A stretch of DNA of 64,000 bases, taken from positions 744,001 through 808,000 of the forward strand of contig JAWNGF010000014.1 of assembly GCA_037039685.1 (NCBI GenBank), written 5' to 3'. This document shows positions 50,441 through 59,614 of this stretch, in pieces (positions within the stretch are counted from its first letter, which is position 1; each line of letters opens with the position of its first letter). Position numbers and translations under genes: made by a program. Origin of the DNA: Ceratobasidium sp. AG-K (lineage: Eukaryota > Basidiomycota > Agaricomycetes > Cantharellales > Ceratobasidiaceae). The notes beneath the pieces are model-generated. The model made no database searches. It was not told the origin of the DNA and saw only the letters and a program-made list of their open reading frames with translations.

Positions 50441-52608
50441 CTAGTTTTCCAACTCAGAATTGGTGGATCTGTTCTCATTCACCTTTTCAATTTTGAGTTC
50501 AGTGGCTTTTCCTTTCACAGGCTTCTTTCCTTTGTCCTTGTAGGTCCACTCCTTTGTGCAGTTGGCAAGATTGTGCCCTGCTTCTCCGCATTTGATGCAG
50601 AGGTTGTTTTCCCTTTGGTGTTTCTTTTCTTCCTTTGGGACTAAGTCTCCCTTGATCTTCTGGGTCCTGGAACCCTCTGCTTGGGTTTGTTGTTCGTTCT
50701 TCTTCCTTGTGCTAATCGGATTGGTCAGTTGGTTGATTTCTTCCACTTGTAGGGCAATATTGATCCATCCTTTGAGATCTTGCTGTTCTGCTCCCACCCT
50801 GTCCCTAAGTTCCTCATGAACAAGTTCTGCCTTGATTAGGCAATTCAGGCCTTGTCTGAATTGTGCCGCTAGGGCCACGTCATTCCAGTCAAGTTCTTGG
50901 GAAAGAAGTTGGAAGTCAGAGACATATTCAGATACGCTTTTGTTTTGGTAGAGTTGTTGAATCCCTTGTTTGGCTTGAACTTTCTTGCTGGGGTTGCTCC
51001 ATTGTCTATTGTAGGCCTCTTGGAAAGCGTCCCATGAGTCTAACCATGGATGTTCTAGATTGTTGTTGTATCTGTTCAGAACTGGTTGTGCCCATTTTCC
51101 AGCAGGTCCTTCTGCCATGTTCATCAAAACTGCAATAATGCATTGTTCATCTGTGTCATATTGGGTAGGGTTCAGATGGAAATAGGCCTTCATTCTTGCA
51201 ATGAAGGTTTTGGCTGCAGTTCCCCTGGTTCCTTTGAGGCTTTTGGCATTTTGATGCGTGGTCCTGAGTTTCCTCCATTGCCCCCTTGGTTTGTTTGGGA
51301 GATAAAGGTTCTTCCTTCATCCCTGATTTGATATCCAGATTGTCCTTGAACTTCAAATGAGGGTGATTGTCGTCCCTGTGGTAGTTGAGGAGGTGGGTTC
51401 TTTTGTTGCAGGATATCAACAGAGGTTTGTTGTGATTCTGCCCTTTGGTGTGCGGATTCTGCTTGGGCATCAGCGCCAATTTGCTTGAGAAGATCAAACA
51501 TTTCCCTAGTTTGTAGGCGGACTTCTTGCATCCTAGTGGTTTGATCCTGGAAACCATTGGTAACTTCCTCATCAATCCTTCCAAGGGTGATGGTCATGTT
51601 TCTCATTCCTTCTGCCATTCTTCCTAAGGTTTCTTCAATGCGTGTAATACACTGGGTTTGTCCTTGCAAGGTTTGGTTCATCAGGAGATCAAAATTGTTC
51701 AACCTATTGTTGATTTGTTCGGAATTTTCAACTGATTGTTCAAAGACCTCAAGGATTTGATGTTGAATTTGATCTACATTCCTAAGTCTTTCATAGAAAG
51801 TGTTGACTCCATCTTCAGTTCTAGAAGCAATGTGCTCAATTCACTGCATCATATTTGTTGTATGTTGGTTTTGTAGATCCCATTGTTGTTCTAACCCATC
51901 AATTCTAAGGGCTTGGACAGTGTTCTCCTGTTGATATTGGATCTGAAGTGTGTTGAAGATTCTTTCCAGGGTTTGGATAGGATTTCCCTCCATATTTCCC
52001 ATCAGTCGTTCTTGTCTCAGTCCTTCATCCTGTGAAATTGACTGGATGCTTCCTTGTGATTGGAAGGTTGATGGCACACTCAGGGCGCTGTGAGTCCTAG
52101 GGACTTCCACTAGCGGTGGCATGGATGTAGGGGTCGCCAACGGTGGTGGAAATTGTAATCCAAAGTCAGGAAATGCTAAAGGACGTCTGGTCCCTGTTGT
52201 TCCAGTGTTTGATGGTCCTGGGGTTGTGTTTCTAAGTGGTCCTGGTATCCTAATCGCATGCACAGCCCTGGGGCTAATCACATTTTCCCCATGGAGAGTG
52301 ACAACTGGAGCTGCTGGTGGTGGCGTGTTGATTGGATTTTCAACTACTCAAATTGTTGGTGAGGTGGACCTTTGTTTGTTGGAACTCCTGGTTTCTTCTT
52401 GAGTTCCTGATGTTTTGATAATGTTGCCAATTCCTCCTGGGATGCTGGTGGAAGGGGGTCTTGATGCGCAGCTGGTACTTCTAAGTGGTGCCGTCCAATC
52501 ACCTGCCTGTTCTCTTGCTCCTCTTGAGGGGTTTGATTGGATTTTGACTATTGTCGCTGTTGGAGCCTTGCTCCTTTGAGACGCTGCACTTGAGGATTGA
52601 TTGTCCAT
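50441..52608 (-). pseudogene. G1 gag, broken by stops and a frameshift
   Basis: Starts M-D-N-Q-S-S-S-A-A-S. In-frame TGAs stand after S-P-T-I and after M-M-Q. The middle region is a Gln-rich coiled coil (Q-T-L-Q-G, T-I-T-L-G-R-I-D-E-E-V). One base is lost near 51220, after which the capsid part (M-K-A-Y-F-H-L-N-P-T-Q-Y-D, W-A-Q-P-V-L-N-R-Y) and the CCHC knuckle C-I-K-C-G-E-A-G-H-N-L-A-N-C follow. The frame ends with TAG after L-E-N. Confidence 0.88.
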
Positions 52609-52651
52609 GTTGTCATGTGACCTTGTTTTCTTGTGGCTCAGGGTACTAAGG

Positions 52652-52664
52652 GCTTGCTTTGCAA
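52652..52664 (-). promoter_or_regulatory. Self-priming primer-binding site of G1
   Basis: On the minus strand TTGCAAAGCAAGC follows the 5' LTR; GCAAAGCAAGC is the exact complement of GCTTGCTTTGC near the inferred transcript 5' end inside the LTR (52874-52884). This is the arrangement of Tf1-type self-priming. Confidence 0.7.
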
Positions 52665-53162
52665 TGTCACAACCTGCTAATGCCTATGGTTGACGACTGC
52701 TAATGGCATTTGAGATGTGAGAACAATATGTGATAAGTCTTCTAAGACTCTATCACTAAGGTGGACAAACACTAGTCTTGTCAGTACAAGTTACTAGCTC
52801 CTAAGTCCAGGGGGCTGCGCTAAGGGCTAAGTAGCCAAGTCCCTCTAATCACACTGCAGGGAGAGTTGACAAGGCAAAGCAAGCTGGGGATGACCATGCT
52901 TGCAAGCCAGTATATATACTCAGAAAGTGGGTGAGTCATAGTAGATACATGAGTCACACACCTGAGTCAAAGTCCGAGTCATAAATGGGGCTGCGTAGGC
53001 CAGCCAATAGAAAACAGCATGAGTCATATGACTTGTGGTGACACATCATCCATACACCTCACTAAACAAGGGAGAGGGCTCTACAGAGAGAAAGGGCACT
53101 TAAGGCGCCTGTACAAGCCATGAGTCCGCAAACAGAGACAGAGGGAGAGACAGGTCACAACA
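52665..53162 (-). repeat. 5' LTR of G1 (minus orientation)
   Basis: 498 bp. It contains a TATATATA box (about 52910-52918), several TGAGTCA sites (52932-53026) and the 11-mer at 52874-52884 that pairs with the primer site. Confidence 0.93.
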
Positions 53163-53167
53163 CTTTG

Positions 53168-53747
53168 AAGAAGTTGCCTACACTGACGCTTCTTTTGCTT
53201 CTGAATACAAGTCATTCTCTGTCTCTGGATGCATTGTTATGCTAGGTGGTGGCCTGATCATGTGGTCTTCCAAGAAACAGAAGACAATCTCAATTTTGGC
53301 TATGGAAGCCAAATTCCATGCACTTGCCCACACCACTCAAGAAGTTCTTTGGCTCCGGCACTTCCTAAACGGCCTTGGAATCAACATTTCCTGTCCAACA
53401 ACAATTTTAATCAATAATCAGGCCGCAATCAATTATGTTAACAGCCCCACTCATTGCTCTCATGCCAAACACATTTCTACACACTATAACTTTGTTTGAG
53501 ACTATTATTGACAAGGTTGCATTACCCTTGGCTATATTCCATCAAAATACAACCTTGCCAACGCATTTACAAAGCCACTTCTGTACCCACAGCACTGGTA
53601 CCTTGCTAACTCATATATGGGACTTAATCATGTATCCTCAAAGACGGCTTTAGGCAATCACTTCCCTGTGAACAAGAGAATCAAGATCTCCACACCTGAT
53701 TCAAGCAAATGTGCATTGAATAAACACTCTGGCTTGTTGAGGGGGAG
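53168..53747 (+). pseudogene. Copia pol remainder: RNase H
   Basis: Resumes the copia frame exactly after the gypsy target duplication: E-E-V-A-Y-T-D-A-S-F-A-S, then S-S-K-K-Q-K-T-I-S, A-M-E-A-K-F-H-A-L, L-I-N-N-Q-A-A-I and the C-terminal Y-N-L-A-N-A-F-T-K-P-L. TGA codons occur at 53497 and shortly after. The frame runs on to the polypurine tract and into the LTR. Confidence 0.88.
53739..53747 (+). other. Copia polypurine tract
   Basis: GAGGGGGAG abuts the 3' LTR, the normal priming site of plus-strand DNA synthesis. Confidence 0.8.
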
Positions 53748-54027
53748 TATTGAGAATCAAATCAAATCAAATCAAATGTAAATGTAATACTTACTGAATA
53801 TGTACAATTGACTGGCCAAATGCTGACTGATTATTCTTGTGCTGACTGAGAGTACACGTATTTGTGTTACTAATTGTTCTTTCACTCTTGTTCTATGTTC
53901 TATGTCCACATGTGTATAAAGTTGACTGCGTATTTGCTATATACATCATCCTTGTAGTCCTACTTCCACTGGGTGGCCTAGCTAAAAAGCTCATTGAGTG
54001 CAAGATGTTCTCAGTAATATCTCAATA
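53748..54027 (+). repeat. 3' LTR of the copia element
   Basis: 280 bp with the same ends as the 5' LTR, followed by ATGGG. Nearly all CpGs of the 5' LTR are TpG or CpA here. Confidence 0.95.
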
Positions 54028-54032
54028 ATGGG

Positions 54033-54180
54033 GACAGTGCGCTCAACTTGTGGGTACTACTGCATATCATCTTGTCCCACTGCTAATGAGTATTCCTCAA
54101 CTAGGGAGCTTAAATCATTCAAATTTGAGTTTTGCCCTTGGTCAAGGGAGCATCATCAACTTATAGTGAACACTGTATAA
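54033..54180 (+). pseudogene. Detached 3' end of cytochrome P450-5
   Basis: Immediately after the copia target duplication the interrupted P450 exon continues (D-S-A-L-N, donor GTGGGT at 54050). An intron of 55 nt follows, then the last exon 54105-54180 reading E-L-K-S-F-K-F-E-F and ending N-T-V with TAA. Position, phase and sequence agree with the terminal exon of the four sister P450s. Three Arg codons of the family have become Cys, Trp and His. Confidence 0.9.
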
Positions 54181-55124
54181 CTCAGCCTATGTTGACAAGT
54201 CCGACGGGTTAGTGTGTGCATTCTGATATTTCCATCTCATGTCACATTGTCTGCATTACAAGCAACCATTATTGCCCCAAAATTGGCATGTTTTAATATC
54301 ATTGAGATTCCTGTCCCTGTCTTTTGGCCTGCAGACTCCAGGAGCATTTAACAAGGGACATACCTGGATAGAGAAAAAAAGTTGCATCCAGGTATTACCT
54401 ATTCATGGGTGTTCATTAAAGTACTAATTGAGTTGATTCTGGGTCACCTTGTTGATGCTACAACCTTGTCAAAGGAGGCATCAAACCCAAACATTGCATT
54501 TATTGTATATATATCTATGTTTAACATTTGCAACCAAGGACATATAAAACTGGAATGGAGACTTGATGGGTTAAGTTGCCTTATAATCCTACTCTACTCT
54601 CTTGTGCTGACAACCTCTCATAGCTCACTGTGTATAACTTCATCATACTCAAGCATCTAGTAGTAGCATAGTTCTTGTTTCTTGGCACATACATGTTGAG
54701 AACTGAGAATGAGTGCAGATTTTATAATAACCCCTTGGTAGGTAGGTATTGTTACTGACATCAGCACAGGTCATATATATGCATTTGGTTTGCATATCAC
54801 ACACTGAAATTAACCTGCATTCTGGGCCAATGCAATGGTCAAATTAGGTGTTCTAAAAAGCTCAGAGACAATTCTTGATTCATTCCATTACTCCATGGTG
54901 CAAAGCAGTGACAAAGACTCATACCCACCTTGGCTAAAAACCTCTACAAGGTAACTCAGTTTTTGGACATCCACTTTTATTTTAGCCTGGGCTGATAAAG
55001 TGCAAGCTTTGGATGCTCCATGACTCACATGTTATGAGGCCAGCTGCTGATGGTCTAGCGTTGTATGGACTGACAGGCACAGGCCAATGAGCATAGACTT
55101 GAGTTGTCAGAGAGTCACATATAT
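54181..55124. other. Intergenic stretch, CpG-poor
   Basis: Former 3' flank of P450-5. Frames up to 92 codons show no domain. CpG is scarce compared with the flanks of the other P450s. Confidence 0.4.
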
Positions 55125-55567
55125 TGTCACAACCCTAGTTGAACCTTGGAGGACAAGACTTCACAGGCAGTGAGGATGGGGGTTGGGGCAACGACAAGGG
55201 TCAAATGTATGGCGCTTAGGCCTAAGTGAGTCACACGATGAGTGATGGGGAAAACAACAAGAGAACAAGTCTTGTGGAGGCAAGACTTGTGTCGCTGGTA
55301 TATATACGCGCTACTGTGGCTATGTACAATAGAGAGCAAGCGACAAGGGAAACCAAAAGGAGGGAAAGCAAGAGTCCAAGAGAAGAGAGGAAAGAACAAA
55401 GGAAACGTGAAGTCCATGGAGGCCAAGGAGATAAGGGAACAGGCCAGGCAGGCATGTCCTGCAGTCAAGGCTTACATAAAGGCGACTAAATGCGCCAAGG
55501 CAAGAAGAACAAGACCAAACACAAGGCAACAAAACAAACAAGAAGAGGACGAGAAAAGGTTGTGACA
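55125..55567 (-). repeat. 3' LTR of G2
   Basis: 443 bp with inverted ends TGTCACAACC/GGTTGTGACA; a TATATATA box near 55298. The polypurine tract lies directly outside on the element side. Confidence 0.85.
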
Positions 55568-55585
55568 CTACCCCCCCCTTCTAGG
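55568..55585 (-). other. G2 polypurine tract
   Basis: On the minus strand CCTAGAAGGGGGGGGTAG abuts the LTR, the expected plus-strand primer. Confidence 0.8.
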
Positions 55586-55592
55586 TTGGGGC

Positions 55593-56066
55593 TCACTCCA
55601 CCAACACAAACTCCTCAGTGTCATTACATACAAAGGGGTCCTCAGCTGACCCTGTCCCTGTCCACACCCCATAATCCTCCTTGTCATCTGACAAATCAAT
55701 TACTGCCTCCTCCCTAACCTCTAGGTCAACAGTGAGGTTGACTATTGCAAATGGGTTGCCTCCAAGACGGACCTTGCAAGACCTGTCCATGATCTCAAGG
55801 GCATTGTGGATGTCATTGGCTGCGTAGGCAATCCAGTTGCACCAGCAGACAAGGGGGCAAGCAACAAACAACCTGGGGGCCTCTCCTGACCAGTAGCATG
55901 CGGATACAACCAAGTAGAAATGTTGGCGCATGCTGGGATGCCAGTACATGCCTTGCTCCTGTGGGGGTACAACTTTGAGGGACCGCTTGAAGGCGGCCGA
56001 GCAGGTGTAAAGGTTGTGGTAGACCCGGACCATGACTGAGTTGGTGGATTGGCATTGGGAGGACAT
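55593..56066 (-). CDS. Accessory ORF downstream of G2 pol, unknown function
   Basis: 157 codons between the chromodomain and the polypurine tract, in a different frame from pol. The start M-S-S-Q-C-Q-S-T and end E-E-F-V-L-V-E are both free of stops; composition is protein-like, with conserved-looking blocks (M-Y-W-H-P-S-M-R-Q-H-F-Y, C-W-C-N-W-I-A-Y-A-A-N-D) and an acidic tail. No signal peptide or obvious membrane anchor, so an envelope protein is unlikely. The alternative pol frame over this stretch is Pro/Ser/Thr-rich and looks like a shadow. I do not recognise the family. Confidence 0.55.
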   Translation of the reverse strand: MSSQCQSTNSVMVRVYHNLYTCSAAFKRSLKVVPPQEQGMYWHPSMRQHFYLVVSACYWSGEAPRLFVACPLVCWCNWIAYAANDIHNALEIMDRSCKVRLGGNPFAIVNLTVDLEVREEAVIDLSDDKEDYGVWTGTGSAEDPFVCNDTEEFVLVE

Positions 56067-59000
56067 GGTGCAGCAAGTGAGGTGGGAGTTGAGGGTTGTA
56101 GCATAGGACTGGAGCAGGTAAAAGTTTTTTGATGAGGGACTTGGATCCCAGCAGCCTCTTTTATACGCTTAGAACACCTAATGGGCCGTTCTTCCTTGTA
56201 ATTGGCTGCCAAGTCATCCCTTGTTTCCTCATGGCAATGCTTCCTGGTAACTCTGGGGACTTCTTTGATGGCGTCTGGATGTTCCTTGTGGAACTCATTA
56301 ATGAGTTCTGATGCGTTGCCAAGGTTCTCCAAGGGTTCCCAAGAGTCATGTTCCACAGTGTAGCCCTTCCATTTGACAAAATATTTCAGGATTCCTTTCT
56401 CCAACTTGGAACTTTGGATGCATTCTACCTCATATTCTTCTTTGCCTTCTGGTGTCTTGATTGGTGGAGGTGGATCCACATGGCGGCCCTCAATTTCATC
56501 TTCCTTGTATTTGGCTAGGCATGATACATTGATTACTGGATTCATGGTCATAGAAGGCAGGAGTTGTAGTTTGTACGTGTTCCTCCCTACTGCTTCCAGG
56601 ATAGTGAAGGGGCCGAGTTGTTTATGCAATAATTTCAAGGATGGCCAATTGGTTGTGATGTGATCATGGCTTAGCCAAACCTTATTGCCCAGGATAAAGG
56701 GATCTCCTTGCCATCTTTTGTCCACATATTCCTTGTCCCGTTCTTAGCTCAGCGCCAAGCTAGCCTTAGCTTGGTCCAGGTTGTCTTGGATACATTGCGC
56801 ATGTGCCGCAGCTTCCGGGACAGAACCATCTTCCACTGGTGTGCCTTTGATTGATGGGTGGCAAGCTGTGTTGGCAAAGAAAGGTGTCATACCAATGCTA
56901 GAATGGAACAAGTTGTTATATGCAAATTCGGCAAAGGGTAAAAGTGAAGCCCAGTTGTGTTGCTTGAAGGCGCAGTATGTCCAAATGAAAGCCTCAACCG
57001 TTTGATTGATGTGCTCTGTTTGTCCATCAGTTTCAGGCTGATAAGCTGTAGAAAGTCTAGGCCGGATGTTCAGGGCCTGATAGAGCTCCTTCATGAATTT
57101 GGATGCAAAGGTTGGTCCACAATCTGATATGACTGTTTCTGGGGTGCCATGTAGCTTCCAGCAGTGTTCCATGAACAGTTCCGCAAGCTTGGGTGACGTG
57201 GTTCTTTCAGTGCATGGGATGAAGTGTGCCATCTTGGTCAGGGTGTCAACAATGACCAATATTGAGTCTAGGCCCTTGGACAGGGGGAGTTTGACAATCA
57301 TATCAACCAAAATGTGTTGCCAGGGTTTGGAGGGGAGTTCAAGTGGTTGTAATTCCCCCAGAGGTCGTTGATTAATGGGTTTTGACTGCTGGCATAAATC
57401 ACATGATGACACGTATTTGTTGACATAGGCCTTCATGGATGGCCACCAATACTGCTGTTTGATCATTTCCAGTGTTTTTGCTTGACCCATGTGTCCGACT
57501 GCTTTGTTGTCATGGTGGAGTTCTAGGATCTGGCGCTTGATCTCATTGTTGTTTGGGATGTAGATCCTTCCTTTGCAGTACAGCATGTCATTCCTAATCT
57601 TCCAGTCTTTGAATTCTTTTTGTACCAAGGCAGGTGCTTTTTCTGGGTGGTTGCTAAGGAAAGCCCCAATTGATCTAACATATTCATCTTTTTGTGTCTG
57701 ATCCTTGACTGCTTGCCAAATATCCATGGTTGATGCCATACCCTGAGGTCCCTCTTCTGCCAAATTGATGAATAGATGTGGCAAAAGTAGGGGTTTTTGA
57801 GGGACTACTCCCCCTTCTAGGTTGTGGTCACTTTGTCAACTGAGTGCATCCACTTTGCCATTAAGGTTGCCAGCTCTGTACTTGATTTGGAAGTTAAACT
57901 CCAAGAGGAAGACAGCCCATCTGTTCTGTCTCTTTGTCAACACTTTAGAGGTCATGAAATATTCCAGGTTTTTGTGATCTATAACAAGCAATACTGGGAT
58001 CTCTGTTCCTTCCAAAAGATGATGCCATTCTTTGAATGCTTTGATGATTGCCAAGAGTTCCTTGTCAAAGATGTCGTAGTTATGTTCTGCTGGGGATAGG
58101 CTTTTGGACATAAATGCAACAGGGTGGAGTTTGTTGTCAGGGCCATATTGGTTAAGGACTGCTCCTGTAGCTTTGTCCAATGCATCACATTTGATGATGA
58201 ACCCTTTGTCTTGGTCAGGTTGTAGAAGGATGGGCGCCTTGATGAATTCCTTGATTAGTCCCTGGAAGGCAAGTTCCGCTTCTGTTCCCCATTCCCATTG
58301 TTTTGTTTTCATTGTCGAATCATACAGGGGTTGTACTATATGGGTATAATTTTGGATAAAACGCCAGTAGAAATTCGCAAATCCCAGGAACGTCTGCACA
58401 TCTGTAACATTCTTGGGTGTTGGCCATTTTTTGATTGTTGAGATTTTTTCCTCTTGCATCTCAACCAGTTCTCCTGATATGACTAGCCCTAGGTAGTCTA
58501 CCTTAGAGACATGAAAGGAGCATGTCTTGAGGTAGCAATAGAGACCCAGGCATTGTAGACGGCGCAGGACCTCCTTCACGTGCATGGGATGCTCTTTGGG
58601 ATTTTTGGAGAAGATTAGGATATCATCAATGTAGATTTCCACGTACACCCCTTTGATGTCCCTGAACTCAGCGTCCATCATGTTTTGAAAGGTGGCTGGT
58701 GCATTAGTGAGGCCAAAAGGCATGACTTCTGTTTCAAACAGTCCATATTTGGTTCTGAACGCTGTTTTGTGAATGTCCTCATCTGCTAACCTGACCAGGT
58801 TGTACCCAGATTTGAGATCAAGTTTGGTGAATATCTTGGCACCTTTAACCTGTTCAATAAGATTGTTGGTTCTAGGCAGTGGGTAACGGTTTTTCTTGGT
58901 TTGGCTGTTGAGGTATCAATAATCCATGCACAATCTTGGGGGTTGGGGAACGCCTTCTATATTGTGCCACTTGACAAACATTACTGGTGATGCCCATTGG

Positions 59001-59104
59001 GATGTGGAGGGAACAATGAATCCTTTGTCCAGATTTTTGTCGATCCATTTTCTCAAGATTTGATCTTCTTCCTTAGTGAGGGAGTATACCACACCGATCT
59101 TGGG
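56067..59104 (-). pseudogene. G2 pol: RT, RNase H, integrase, chromodomain
   Basis: From 59104: P-K-I-G-V-V-Y-S-L-T, L-D-L-K-S-G-Y and Y-I-D-D-I-L-I-F (RT), I-I-K-C-D-A (RNase H), an HHCC finger ending C-D-L-C-Q, S-D-C-G-P-T-F and Q-P-E-T-D-G-Q-T-E (integrase), then a chromodomain: E-Y-E-V-E, V-K-W-K-G-Y, D-S-W-E-P, with its three aromatic cage positions. Stops are TGA at about 58916, TGA at 57836 (both fit CGA) and TAA at 56744 (fits CAA). Chromodomains of such elements bind methylated histone H3 and steer integration to heterochromatin. Confidence 0.9.
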
Positions 59105-59558
59105 TGTCGTGACCTGTCCCGCCCTCTGTCTCTCTTTCTGCGGACTTGTGGCTTGTATTGGCGCCTTAAGCGCCTCTTCTGTATAGATGTGCCCTCTCCC
59201 TTGCTTAGTGAGGTGTATGGATGACGTGTCACCATGAGTCATATGACTCATGCTGTTTTCTATTGGCTGGCCTGAGCAGCCCCCTTTATGACTCAGACTC
59301 TGACTCGGGCTTGTGACTCATGTACTTAGTATGACTCGCTTGCCTTTTGCCTATATATACTGGCTTGCAAGCATGGTTACCCCCAGCTTGCTTTGCCTTG
59401 TCAACTCAGCCACTTCAGCAGCCACTTGGGATTTGGAGCTAGGACTTCTACTTAGAAGCTAGTGATTTCTCTTAGCAATTTAGTCTACTTAGACTTATTG
59501 CTCACGGTCAACAAGGCAATTAGCAGTTGTCAACTCTACTACTTAGCAGGTTGCAACA
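59105..59558 (+). repeat. 5' LTR of G3
   Basis: 454 bp, TGTCGTGACC to GGTTGCAACA. It has an 18-bp perfect palindrome of two TGA(G/C)TCA sites at 59234-59251, further sites to about 59338, a TATATATA box at 59352-59359 and GCTTGCTTTGC at 59386-59396 (inferred transcript 5' end). Confidence 0.92.
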
Positions 59559-59571
59559 TTGCAAAGCAAGC
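59559..59571 (+). promoter_or_regulatory. Self-priming primer-binding site of G3
   Basis: TTGCAAAGCAAGC follows the LTR; its last 11 bases are complementary to 59386-59396, which lies about 34 bp downstream of the TATA box. Confidence 0.72.
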
Positions 59572-59614
59572 TTTCAGTACGCTGAGCCACGAGAAAACAA
59601 GGTCACGTGACAAC

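Larger units (their letters stand above)
46838..53162 (-). mobile_element. Ty3/gypsy element G1, inserted in copia pol
   Basis: 6325 bp, flanked by CTTTG at 46833-46837 and 53163-53167. Both LTRs are 498 bp. Order on the minus strand: LTR, primer site, gag, protease, RT, RNase H, integrase, LTR. The integrase frame runs directly into the 3' LTR without a chromodomain or polypurine tract. The same family as G3. Confidence 0.94.
39809..54027 (+). mobile_element. Ty1/copia retrotransposon with nested insertions
   Basis: Bounded by two 280-bp LTRs with 8-bp inverted ends (TATTGAGA/TCTCAATA) and flanked by a 5-bp target duplication, ATGGG at 39804-39808 and 54028-54032. Coding order on the plus strand is gag, protease, integrase, reverse transcriptase, RNase H, as in Pseudoviridae. 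Inside sit a foldback MITE, a Tc1-type transposon and a gypsy element; without them the copia would be about 6.1 kb. It is inactive: at least five stop codons, a mutated RT active site and the insertions. Confidence 0.95.
55125..59104 (-). mobile_element. Chromodomain gypsy element G2, truncated by G3
   Basis: A chromovirus-type element read on the minus strand: its 3' LTR is at 55125-55567, the pol gene extends to 59104, and there the LTR of G3 interrupts the N-terminal part of RT. The remainder and 5' LTR would lie beyond the window. It belongs to a different family from G1/G3 (different LTR). Confidence 0.9.

Noticed and set aside
39804..54180. P450-5 surviving by splicing out the whole copia complex
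   Set aside because: The insertion is within an exon, not an intron, and a nonsense codon precedes it.
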